Origin: Desulfurococcus amylolyticus Z-533
GTDB taxonomy: Archaea > Thermoproteota > Thermoprotei_A > Sulfolobales > Desulfurococcaceae
Length of the DNA: 64,000 nt
Assembly (NCBI RefSeq): GCF_000513855.1
Contig: NZ_KI911318.1
Location: forward strand, 390,087 to 454,086
Reading direction: 5' to 3'
Made by a program: the position numbers and the translations under genes. The notes beneath the pieces were generated by a model, which was given only the letters and a program-made list of their open reading frames with translations, ran no database searches and was not told the DNA's origin. Shown here in pieces: positions 35,706-43,162 of the stretch. The first letter of the stretch is position 1. The number at the start of each line of letters is the position of its first letter.

Positions 35706-35778
35706 ATAAACCCGAATAGATGTGGGAACCAATGAACTGTCCAAGAGGTAACTCTCGTCCTTCAGGGCGGGGGGTCAG
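35706..35778 (+). repeat. Solo IS200/IS605 end with TnpB guide-RNA (reRNA)-like hairpin, copy 2
   Basis: Second copy of the repeat at 11761. Here the terminal hairpin is intact: CTCGTCC (35754-35760), loop TTCA, GGGCGGG (35765-35771), followed by GGTCAG. A preceding in-frame YRYKPE-stop parallels YRCKPE-stop in copy 1, as if both retain the end of the same tnpB gene. The rest of the element is missing. A promoter-like TTTTTAAATCTTTATA lies immediately upstream. Confidence 0.5.
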
Positions 35779-35803
35779 ACTAAGACATATATATCATTAT
35801 TGA

Positions 35804-36595
35804 TCAAGAGGGTGTATATGATTTAACCACGGATCCCCCCATTAAAGTGTAGACCTCCACATGGTTCTTCAAGGGTGTTGACGATATCTTTGGTATAAGT
35901 ATTTCATCCACCTGGAATATCCCAGCTCGCTCCGTCATATTCACGTTTATTCTTACAGAGAATCTCTCTGAGGGAAGTATTTCAACGGATTTTATGCTAA
36001 GCGCTGAAACACTATGTATGGAGATACCTCCGAGCCTATAGGGTACCCTCGCCCTTCCCTCAGCCATATCAACGCCATCACCTACTTTAACGCATCCAGC
36101 CTCATAGGTGAGGCATTCTACGTCATAGCTTGTACAATATATTGCATGCGCTATCTCCTGCCTTAACTTAGTCCTGGTTAGTTGATCCGTGATCAACTTC
36201 TCAAGAACCCTCTCGATGATTGGTATAGCCAGTAGGGCCCCAATCCTTTCATGCATGTCCCTATGGATGCTATTACCTATATCATGAAGCAACGATCCGA
36301 TTAATGGTATAAGCCACGTGTATTCAATATTATCCACGACTCCATCCTTTAATAGGGAAGGCTGAACTCCTTTGGAGAGAAGTAACTGGTATATGTAGAG
36401 TGATGCACCAGCGGCTATATGTGCATGCACCGATCCATGATCATTATATTTCAAGCGGTTTACAGCCATGACATTAGCCATGTTCCATAATGCCTGAACC
36501 TCTGGATCATTTACTAATAGTGTATATGCCTGTTTAAGGAAGGGATTTCCAGATAACATGGATTCGATGAGTTTCGGGTTAACTAAAACCATCAC
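35804..36595 (-). CDS. HD-domain phosphohydrolase
   Basis: A 263-residue protein with the metal-binding HD signature: a His in HGSVHAHIAAGASLY, then LLHDIGNSIHRDMHERIGALLA and a distal Asp in KVGDGVDMAEGR. HD proteins hydrolyse phosphate esters, often nucleotides; no specific subfamily is evident. A C-terminal ~70-residue beta-rich domain (SIHSVSALSIKSVEIL...) follows, as in archaeal HD proteins of unknown role. An ATG at 36592 is equivalent to the GTG start. It is divergent from the PA14-domain gene, across an inverted repeat. Confidence 0.82.
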   Translation of the reverse strand: MMVLVNPKLIESMLSGNPFLKQAYTLLVNDPEVQALWNMANVMAVNRLKYNDHGSVHAHIAAGASLYIYQLLLSKGVQPSLLKDGVVDNIEYTWLIPLIGSLLHDIGNSIHRDMHERIGALLAIPIIERVLEKLITDQLTRTKLRQEIAHAIYCTSYDVECLTYEAGCVKVGDGVDMAEGRARVPYRLGGISIHSVSALSIKSVEILPSERFSVRINVNMTERAGIFQVDEILIPKISSTPLKNHVEVYTLMGGSVVKSYTPS

Positions 36596-36615
36596 TTATC
36601 CCTTTACCGTGTTTC

Positions 36616-36668
36616 CATGTAAATAGTAAATAAACCCTTAATAAATTACTTACATAGATATTTACATG
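36616..36668. promoter_or_regulatory. Inverted repeat in the divergent HD/PA14 promoter region
   Basis: CATGTAAATA (36616-36625) and its exact inverse TATTTACATG (36659-36668) are separated by 33 bp of A/T-rich sequence. The right arm ends 2 bp before the ATG of the PA14-domain gene, so that transcript is probably leaderless or nearly so. A role as an operator for both genes is possible but unproven. Confidence 0.4.
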
Positions 36669-36670
36669 AT

Positions 36671-37435
36671 ATGCTTCTAAAGGTGTACCCTGTGTCATTG
36701 GTCACAATAAGGCTGGCTAAGCCAGGCTTACTCAACGGTGTCAAGACACGATTTTACGCCTGGGATAATGGTAATCCACCCAAGGGGCTTAACGGACTAC
36801 ACCCCTTAGCTGAGGTGATCAGCCCACGTATAGATTTCACATGGTTTGAGAAGCTGCATGAGAAAATCACCTCAGAAAAATTTATCGCCGAATTCAAAGG
36901 CTTTATTAAGATAGATGTACCCGGAGTATACAGGTTCTACGTGGTTTCAGACAACGGTGTTATATTCTCCGTTGGCGATAAAACACTTATTGATACATGG
37001 TCCAGCCAGGAGTCTCGGATACATAGTAGTCCCGAGATAAGGTTGAATAAGGGTTTCAAAAGGATAATACTGCTCTACTATAACAGGGCTAGACACAGCG
37101 AGGTAAGGCTTGGATGGGTGAAACCAGGGGGTAGAGTAGAGGTAATCCCGGATGATAGATACTATTTCTCGATCGGTGAGCATGTATTCATTACTGGGTT
37201 ACCCGACGGCTATGTGGTGAGGATGCTGCCATTAAAGGATACATCATCAGAGAAGACATGTGTCTCCTTAATGAATATATGCATGGTGGAGGTACCGTGG
37301 AAAGAACAACCGCTTGAAGCCTATGTAAGCATATATAATAGAGAAGGAAAAGTATTCGCCAGGTTCTCCGAGCCACTGGTATTCTTTGGTGGTGACGAAT
37401 ATATCGTTGAATACCTTGGGGGCAACCAACATTAA
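36671..37435 (+). CDS. PA14-domain protein
   Basis: A 254-residue protein dominated by a PA14-type beta-barrel at residues ~10-165: FYAWDNGNPP, GVYRFYVVSDNGVIFSVGDKTLID, then RIILLYYNRARHSEVRLGW. PA14 domains bind glycans and usually occur in extracellular or wall proteins, toxins and glycosidases. Here there is no signal peptide or membrane helix, so the protein looks cytoplasmic unless exported unconventionally. The remaining C-terminal ~90 residues are unrecognised. An AEC-type transporter follows on the same strand. Confidence 0.7.
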   Translation: MLLKVYPVSLVTIRLAKPGLLNGVKTRFYAWDNGNPPKGLNGLHPLAEVISPRIDFTWFEKLHEKITSEKFIAEFKGFIKIDVPGVYRFYVVSDNGVIFSVGDKTLIDTWSSQESRIHSSPEIRLNKGFKRIILLYYNRARHSEVRLGWVKPGGRVEVIPDDRYYFSIGEHVFITGLPDGYVVRMLPLKDTSSEKTCVSLMNICMVEVPWKEQPLEAYVSIYNREGKVFARFSEPLVFFGGDEYIVEYLGGNQH

Positions 37436-37492
37436 TATTGTTTGCTCACATCAAAAATAACACGCACTAGGGATCTATCAGGGGTATCAGGC

Positions 37493-38383
37493 TTGAATGA
37501 GGTCCCCATGTTAATGTTGTTAATAGGTATAGGTATTCTTGTACAGGTGGTTTTCAAACGGATCCTGGGATTAGACGAGCTCTTCGAGAGAATATTGAAA
37601 AAGCTTGTTGATTTCATCTACTATTTACTAATACCCCTGGCATTCACAAAGACCTATACCGAGAGAGGTGTCATGGTGAATGATTTATGGTTGATGGCTT
37701 CATTCATAATATTTCTAGTTATCTCCATGACATCCCTAAGACTTATCGTTAGGCACGGAAGTAAAGACTATTATAATGCATTACTTATCACATCTATATT
37801 TCCCAACGCAGTCTTCCTCGGTTTCCCGGTTTCACTTGCATTATTTGGTTCCATACATGTTGCATCCATATATGGTCTTGCAACACTAGTCCTTAATGTC
37901 GTGGCACCGGACATCATCGCACTGGGTAAAGCCTCGCTGATAAGGCTCATTGAAATGCCGGCGCTGCTAGGCTTTATCATAGGGTTGATTGGACACTACC
38001 TGTTCCCTCCGGGATTAGCTGAGATCATCATTAACACATTGTGGTGGGCACCCTACGCATTAAGTTATACAGCTACAATGATCCTGGGAGCTAGGCTGCC
38101 GCTAAGAGTGGATGTACTGCGGGGAAATATTAAGTTCATAGCGTTCACCTCTATATATAGGTTCATGATTGCACCATTAGTCACATATATAGTATTGTTT
38201 ATACCTGGAGTGGATTGGAGTATTGTTACACAGGCCATTGTTGTCTCAATGATGCCTCCCGCCGTGTTAAATACCCTGATTGCAAGCAAGTATGGATGGA
38301 TGCCTGAATTAGTTGCATCCACCACATTTATTCTGACATTAATAGTGGTTCTATGCCTCCTCTTTACCAACTTATTGTTTTAA
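37493..38383 (+). CDS. AEC-family (auxin efflux carrier-like) transporter
   Basis: A ~297-residue membrane protein with about ten helices. The central SIFPNAVFLGFPVSLALFG and the C-terminal MMPPAVLNTLIASKYG are the two discontinuous-helix regions typical of AEC/BASS-fold carriers; archaeal members probably move organic acids or amino acids. The frame is open from 37442, but TTG 37493 or ATG 37508 is a more natural beginning, just before the first hydrophobic segment. Substrate unknown. Confidence 0.78.
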   Translation: MNEVPMLMLLIGIGILVQVVFKRILGLDELFERILKKLVDFIYYLLIPLAFTKTYTERGVMVNDLWLMASFIIFLVISMTSLRLIVRHGSKDYYNALLITSIFPNAVFLGFPVSLALFGSIHVASIYGLATLVLNVVAPDIIALGKASLIRLIEMPALLGFIIGLIGHYLFPPGLAEIIINTLWWAPYALSYTATMILGARLPLRVDVLRGNIKFIAFTSIYRFMIAPLVTYIVLFIPGVDWSIVTQAIVVSMMPPAVLNTLIASKYGWMPELVASTTFILTLIVVLCLLFTNLLF

Positions 38384-38907
38384 TTATCCAGAACTGAGAA
38401 GGGCCCTCCGTTATTTGCTTTTTAGACACCATTTCCAGCCTATGGTCTTTCTAGGTCTCCATGGGCTGGTTCACCACGGCTTCAGGTATGCTTTTTCCAC
38501 CAGTTCCTTCACGTTGTAAATCACTATACGGAATTACTGCTCGGGGCTAGTGGTCTCAGGGACTCCCCGATACATTCATAAATACTATCTACGTACCTAT
38601 ATGTAGTCAGAATTACAAGTTTCACCAGCCCTACAAAACCCTTAAAAACCTACAAACTAGAAAAGCATAGTATCCTTTTGCTTAGAGCCCTTGGCTGTTG
38701 TTTTGGTTTTTATATGGGCTTGTATTGGTTGGTGTTGTTTGCTGCTGTGAAGAGTTTATTATAATAAGGTGAGGGGCTGAGGACACCTCCAAAGAAACCC
38801 GGGATACAGGGTCTCAGAATACCCCTCAACACCCCTAAGCCAGATGAAGGGACAACACAGCCAACATAAACTTAATATCAGACCCTGAACCCCCCTTTCT
38901 AAACGGC
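38384..38907. other. Non-coding gap containing a strong hairpin
   Basis: A 524-bp stretch without a convincing gene. TGAGGGG-CTGAG (38770-38781) pairs with CTCAG-CCCCTCA (38813-38817 and 38822-38828, with a 4-nt bulge) to form a 12-bp stem around a ~31-nt loop rich in C and G. The segment 38430-38600 has a short stop-free reading (FRIVIYNVKELVEKAYLKPW, minus strand) that suggests an old gene remnant, but I cannot assign it. A CCCCCCTTTCT run close to 38895 may mark transcript ends. Confidence 0.4.
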
Positions 38908-39846
38908 TTACTCGAGTTCCTCAACAACTATTGGGACTTCTATCTTGAATAACTTGCCTCCTCTAATTATCTCCAGCTGAATAACGCCATTATCTATGCT
39001 CTCCTCTATAGTCTCCTTTAACTCACTGGTTTTCCTCACTGGTTTTCCATTAACCGCTACTATTACATCTCCCTCCCTAATGCCCATTCTATAAGCTGGC
39101 ATACCTGGCACAACCCTTACAACTAACAATCCTTCCTTTACTGGTAGCCTATATATCGAAGAAGTGGTTGGGTTTAATGGTGCTACGTAGACCCCTATCC
39201 ATGCTCTCAGCGGTCTACCATATTTTCTAATGATCTCTATGAAACGCTTCACCGTGTTCACCGGTATGGCGAACCCGATTCCCTGTGCATAAGGTATTAT
39301 TGCAGTGGCTACCCCGATAGCCTCTCCATTCAAGTTCACGAGTGGCCCTCCGCTATTACCTGGGTTTATTGCGGCATCTGTCTGAATGAGGTCCTCTAGT
39401 ATTACTTCACCACTTGAAAGAGTTCTTCCAACCGCGCTTATTACTCCTAGTGTGACACTGGGACCTGGTAATCCTAGTGGAGACCCTATGGCTAATACTA
39501 TTTCACCGGGCTTAACCATGTTAGAGTCTCCTAGCCTTATTGGTACACCATGTTTCTCAGTCCTTAGGAGAGCTAGGTCCCTGCTTGGGTCTATGGCTAC
39601 TATTTCAGCCTCACTAATATATCCATCACTAAACATTATCTTGATAACTGATGCATTTCTAACCACATGCGCATTAGTTACTACCAGGCCCTCTGAAACA
39701 ATGAAGCCTGATCCATAGCTTCTAGCCTGTTCCTGACTGAAGAAGAATGGAATTGGATAAGATATTTGAGTAGCTATGGTTACCACTGACGACTCTATCT
39801 CCTCAACCATTCTAGTTAGCTTCACGGATAACTCGTAGGGATCCAT
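38908..39846 (-). CDS. HtrA/DegP-family serine protease
   Basis: A 312-residue trypsin-fold protease with catalytic His in VVTNAHVV, Asp in SRDLALLRT and Ser in INPGNSGGPL, followed by one PDZ domain (residues ~215-305, GLLVVRVVPGMPAYRMGIREGDVIVAVNG). HtrA proteins degrade or refold damaged proteins. There is no signal peptide or membrane anchor, so it would act in the cytoplasm, unlike bacterial DegP. It is monocistronic and flanked by two long non-coding stretches. Confidence 0.9.
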   Translation of the reverse strand: MDPYELSVKLTRMVEEIESSVVTIATQISYPIPFFFSQEQARSYGSGFIVSEGLVVTNAHVVRNASVIKIMFSDGYISEAEIVAIDPSRDLALLRTEKHGVPIRLGDSNMVKPGEIVLAIGSPLGLPGPSVTLGVISAVGRTLSSGEVILEDLIQTDAAINPGNSGGPLVNLNGEAIGVATAIIPYAQGIGFAIPVNTVKRFIEIIRKYGRPLRAWIGVYVAPLNPTTSSIYRLPVKEGLLVVRVVPGMPAYRMGIREGDVIVAVNGKPVRKTSELKETIEESIDNGVIQLEIIRGGKLFKIEVPIVVEELE

Positions 39847-40018
39847 TATAGATCACTAGTATAAAATCAGGGTGAAATAATTAAAATACCTTATTCTTTA
39901 TTAAGTGTTTCTCACCTATCGTGGCTTTTACAACTGAAAGCCTCGTCCTTGTCCTTTATGGCGGGAATGGAGTGTTTATTAGGTTTTAGTGCTTGCACTA
40001 TAGCTGGATGGTGGAGTG

Positions 40019-40309
40019 TTACAAGAGTGATGCATATAATCCTAGTGCCTCACTCCACTTCAGTATTTCCTGGTTTTCCCGGATTAATAGATCCAGTGGA
40101 TAGCCTCTCGGAACATCCTTCAACTCCCTACTAGCTAATACCTCTCTGAATAACTCAACGTGGAGATCGCATAGTTTTAATATGTCATCCACCCTGAAGT
40201 CCTCCTTGAGGAGTTCCTGCTCTATAAAAGGTATCTCAATTGGTGAAACCTGGGAGAGCTCATACCTATATTTCTCCTTTAACTCCTTTACAGCAAAGAC
40301 AGCATTATC
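40019..40309 (-). pseudogene. Remnant of a DUF438/hemerythrin-type gene
   Basis: An open stretch of 97 codons without a usable start. It reads the core of the DUF438 domain, including VSPIEIPFIEQELLKEDF and KLCDLHVELFREVLASRE, then DVPRGYPLDLLIREN, and a stop where the hemerythrin-like domain should begin. Its 5' end coincides exactly with the edge of the 30-bp palindrome at 40309-40338, and an in-frame stop precedes it. Both ends of the original gene are thus missing. The family recognition is from memory of conserved residues. Confidence 0.65.
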
Positions 40310-40338
40310 CTACTTTATGGGATATCCCATAAAGTAGG
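40309..40338. repeat. Perfect 30-bp palindrome
   Basis: The 15-base half CCTACTTTATGGGAT (40309-40323) is followed immediately by its exact inverse complement, with no spacer. It abuts the broken 5' end of the DUF438 remnant. Possible explanations are a rearrangement or excision scar, a replication hairpin or a protein-binding site. The bases on either side (to 40430) hold no gene I recognise. Confidence 0.7.
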
Positions 40339-40430
40339 TATGGTTCTGGCCAGGATTCGACAACTGGTTGCTTTAGGTATGGAATGTAGTGAGAAACATG
40401 CAGGTAAGGTAACTGGTGGATTTGGTGGAT

Positions 40431-40868
40431 TTAAACGTATGCATCGGCCTTGATTATGTCGGTGAGTATTGCTGGATAGATGTTTATAACGCCCTCTATA
40501 TTCTTTATCTCATCATGTATTTTCTTTAATTCCTCACTATCTCTCGCCCATATTACTGCAAGTAGCTCGTGGTCTCCCGACGTCAATGCAATGTATTTAA
40601 CATATTCCTTCTCCCTTAGTTTCGATGCCACCTCGAATAATTTATCTGGTTTGACATTTATACCGGTGAAGCTGATCTTATTATATCCCAGGATGGCCGG
40701 GTTAACTATTAACGCATATTTCCTTATCACACCTCTTTCCTCCAGTTTTCTAACTCTTTTGATCACTGCTACATCACTTAGCTTTAGCTTCATTGCGATT
40801 TCTCTAAAGGGTTTTCTAGCGTTTTCCATTAACTCCCTTATTATAAACGTGTCAATCTCATCAAGCAA
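40431..40868 (-). CDS. Lrp/AsnC-family transcriptional regulator
   Basis: A 145-residue regulator: N-terminal helix-turn-helix (residues ~5-50, ENARKPFREIAMKLKLSDVAVIKRVRKLEERGVI) and C-terminal RAM effector-binding domain (SFTGINVKPDKLFEVASKL, TSGDHELLAVIWARD). Such proteins respond to amino acids and regulate metabolism or themselves. It is the third gene of a minus-strand group with superoxide reductase and a CxxC protein, separated by 2 bp from the latter; regulation of that group is a natural guess. Confidence 0.9.
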   Translation of the reverse strand: MLDEIDTFIIRELMENARKPFREIAMKLKLSDVAVIKRVRKLEERGVIRKYALIVNPAILGYNKISFTGINVKPDKLFEVASKLREKEYVKYIALTSGDHELLAVIWARDSEELKKIHDEIKNIEGVINIYPAILTDIIKADAYV

Positions 40869-40870
40869 GT

Positions 40871-41173
40871 CTAATCACCCTGCTTACACAAGTCTAGCTT
40901 AAATATACCTAGCCTTTTAAACTCATTATCCCCGGTCTCCCTGTATTCGATCAACCTAGCTTCGCAACCCATAGATCTCAATATATATGCGTAGTCCTCT
41001 ACCCAATCCCTCACACCGCATGTCAGGCAGAACGAGCCCTCGAACTCGACCACGACTATTCCATCTTCTTCACTAATACTTACAAGGCGGGCAGTGGCCT
41101 CAGGAGACCTGGTTTTATTGTATGCCTCGAGAGCGGAAAAAACTACTTCATGAAGTAACCGGTTTTTCTCCAA
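40871..41173 (-). CDS. Small CxxC protein, unrecognised
   Basis: About 100 residues, with a CLTCG motif near the middle preceded by a beta-rich segment (EEDGIVVVEFEGSF), an arrangement recalling NifU C-terminal or other small metal/Fe-S domains, though I cannot assign it. The frame is open from ATG 41215 inside the superoxide reductase gene. TTG 41173, 5 bp after that gene's stop and preceded by AGGGTAAG, is a more likely start. It lies between superoxide reductase and the Lrp regulator. Confidence 0.65.
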   Translation of the reverse strand: MEKNRLLHEVVFSALEAYNKTRSPEATARLVSISEEDGIVVVEFEGSFCLTCGVRDWVEDYAYILRSMGCEARLIEYRETGDNEFKRLGIFKLDLCKQGD

Positions 41174-41178
41174 GGATC

Positions 41179-41556
41179 TTACCCTGATATCTTTATTTCC
41201 TTGTAATTCTCCCATAATCCATGGAGGTTACAGTACTCAACAGCGATTAGTTTACCCGGCTTCTGGATCTTCAAGTATACCTCCACGACAGGCTCGCTAT
41301 ATACTGGTGTGAACTCATATCTACCTATTAGGATGGGGTTGAATACTCGGCCCTCTTCCTCAAAGTATAATTCCATCCATCTAATAGAGTGTTCCACGGT
41401 GTTAGGATGGGGTCCAACACTAACTTTTACCTTGAATACCTCACCGGGTTTCACCGAGTCAGGAGCCTCTATCCTGGGTGTGTGGCTTTCCACCTTGCTT
41501 AATGCCTCTCCCCTGGCTGATGAAGGTGTATATATGAGATCTTTTAATCCAGTCAT
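41179..41556 (-). CDS. Superoxide reductase (class II, neelaredoxin-like)
   Basis: Reduces superoxide to hydrogen peroxide without making oxygen, the usual anaerobe defence. The iron site ligands are present: His in VESHTPRIEAP, the pair in GPHPNTVEHSIRW, and Cys plus His in EYCNLHGLW. The first desulforedoxin domain of class I enzymes is absent. The frame extends upstream to 41640 with an untypical leader; ATG 41556, preceded by GGGTGG, gives a normal ~125-residue protein. The usual Glu-Lys of the lid loop is not evident. Confidence 0.88.
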   Translation of the reverse strand: MTGLKDLIYTPSSARGEALSKVESHTPRIEAPDSVKPGEVFKVKVSVGPHPNTVEHSIRWMELYFEEEGRVFNPILIGRYEFTPVYSEPVVEVYLKIQKPGKLIAVEYCNLHGLWENYKEIKISG

Positions 41557-41744
41557 ATTATCCACCCAAACTAATAAATTAAAATAGGGATTTTTAAAGT
41601 TTATAATGTGAGCCATATATTTTAAGTAATTATATTCCATGATAACCCATGGGTCAGCTGGGATTACAAGCCAGAGGTAAATTAATTATTTAATTTGCCC
41701 TCACAATATCTAAATGTGCTGACACTGCTTACAGGGTGGTATAA

Positions 41745-42290
41745 ATGAGTGATGACCGAGAGATCTTAGAGCTACTAAAGAAGCTTCTTTCAAAACCCGA
41801 GAGAAAGATAGAGGGCCGGGTGGGGTTGGAGGTCGAGTCCATTGGGCCAGAGTCACCTCATGGAGTATATGTATTCAATCATTCAAGCGGTAAATGGATC
41901 TTGAGACAAATAGAGGGAGATTATTTTAAGCCGTGGGAGGATGGATTATACGTAATATACTTCGATAACGCCAAGTGTCCTGCTTGCAGAGGTTATGATG
42001 CATACTGGTATCCCTTCGTCAAGCTCTTCGGCTCTGCATTCAAGAATTCGCACTATGTCGTCATACTTTGCGACTGGTTTACAAGGGAGTGTGATTCGAG
42101 CATTGCTAAGGGTAGCTTCGAATACTACGATATCCATGCATCACCGACAACCCTACTATTATATGTGGAGAATAATGGGGTTAAAGCATCCAAGAGACTT
42201 GAGGGTTCTAAGAGAATAGATGAACTAGTTAATGAGGTATCAAACTTCATCAAGAGTGTTAAGGGTAGTCAAGTAAGTGGAAGTGGTTGA
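41745..42290 (+). CDS. Thioredoxin-like protein
   Basis: A 181-residue protein with a thioredoxin fold in residues ~65-175. YFDNAKCPACRGY has the redox pair C78-x2-C81, and SPTTLLLY supplies the cis-proline. The N-terminal ~60 residues are a beta-rich extension I do not recognise. It stands first in the pterin gene cluster and overlaps mptA by 14 bp, suggesting co-expression. Its role could be reductant or disulfide handling for the reductive steps, but this is inference. Confidence 0.72.
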   Translation: MSDDREILELLKKLLSKPERKIEGRVGLEVESIGPESPHGVYVFNHSSGKWILRQIEGDYFKPWEDGLYVIYFDNAKCPACRGYDAYWYPFVKLFGSAFKNSHYVVILCDWFTRECDSSIAKGSFEYYDIHASPTTLLLYVENNGVKASKRLEGSKRIDELVNEVSNFIKSVKGSQVSGSG

Positions 42291-43149
42291 TGTGGCCCAC
42301 GATGGGATCCCCGATGTCCACAGTGAGAAACCCCCATTCGAGTTGGATGTGGATAATGTTGGCTTAAGAGGGCTTCGTGGACCCATTATGAAGATTAGGG
42401 AATACATGGTTATCCCGGTATTCAAGGTGTCGGTTAGCTTACCGGCATCATTTAGGGGGGCTCATTTATCGCGTTTATACAAGGCTTATACAGGGGTTGT
42501 GAAACCAGGTGCCGAGCTAACAATGGATTTACTGAGGCAGCTAGCCATAAGGCTACTCGAGGTAAACGAGTATGCTGTGAGAGCCATGGTTTCAGTTAAG
42601 GGGAGGCTCTATCATACGGTGGATCGGGGAGGTGTACCGGAGTACTCTAGCAACGGTTTTATATACGCTGGCGTGAGGTATGAGCGTGGAGGCAGCGTGA
42701 GTGAATACACTGGTGGAGGCATTTACGGGTTAACCACCTGTCCATGTGCAGGAGCGGTCTCTAGACATATATATGGGGAACCCTACACCCACATGCAGAA
42801 GGTAAGGATTAATGCATATATTAAGTCCAGTAAAACCCTTATCGAGCCCATAGAGGTCTTCGAGAAGCTTAATACAGTTGTCTACACACCACGTAACTAC
42901 CTTAAGAGGATTGAGGAGGCCGAATTCGTTAAGATGATATATGAGAAGCCGCTGTTCACAGAGGATATTGCCAGGCTTGCAGCAGTTAAGCTAGCCGAGC
43001 TAGTGGCTAACCATGGAATCAGCGGGCCCGATGGAATATTATATGTGAGTGTAAGATCCTATGAAACCATACACGAGTACGTTGTTGAATCAATAGTTAG
43101 AACCAGGTTAACCGATATCGCTGGCTTTAAGATAATTAATAAGACTTAA
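42277..43149 (+). CDS. mptA: GTP cyclohydrolase MptA (FolE2/GCYH-IB family)
   Basis: First enzyme of archaeal pterin synthesis, converting GTP to 7,8-dihydroneopterin 2',3'-cyclic phosphate in the Fe(II)-dependent MptA type. The 290-residue protein opens with IPDVHSEKPPFELDVDNVGL, then TTCPCAGAVSRHIY, with the metal-binding Cys typical of the family. It is followed directly by mptE and mptD genes. A GTG at 42277 starts the frame, and later in-frame GTGs are possible. In other archaea the product also feeds tetrahydromethanopterin. Confidence 0.88.
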   Translation: MEVVDVAHDGIPDVHSEKPPFELDVDNVGLRGLRGPIMKIREYMVIPVFKVSVSLPASFRGAHLSRLYKAYTGVVKPGAELTMDLLRQLAIRLLEVNEYAVRAMVSVKGRLYHTVDRGGVPEYSSNGFIYAGVRYERGGSVSEYTGGGIYGLTTCPCAGAVSRHIYGEPYTHMQKVRINAYIKSSKTLIEPIEVFEKLNTVVYTPRNYLKRIEEAEFVKMIYEKPLFTEDIARLAAVKLAELVANHGISGPDGILYVSVRSYETIHEYVVESIVRTRLTDIAGFKIINKT

Positions 43150-43162
43150 ATAGGGTGGTTAA

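Noticed and set aside
38430-38680. A decayed transposase on the minus strand
   Set aside because: One short stretch reads like protein, but stops interrupt every frame and I found no transposase motif, so no call is made.
39949-40134. A 61-codon plus-strand frame
   Set aside because: It overlaps the DUF438 remnant on the other strand, has no ribosome-binding site and has an unlikely composition.
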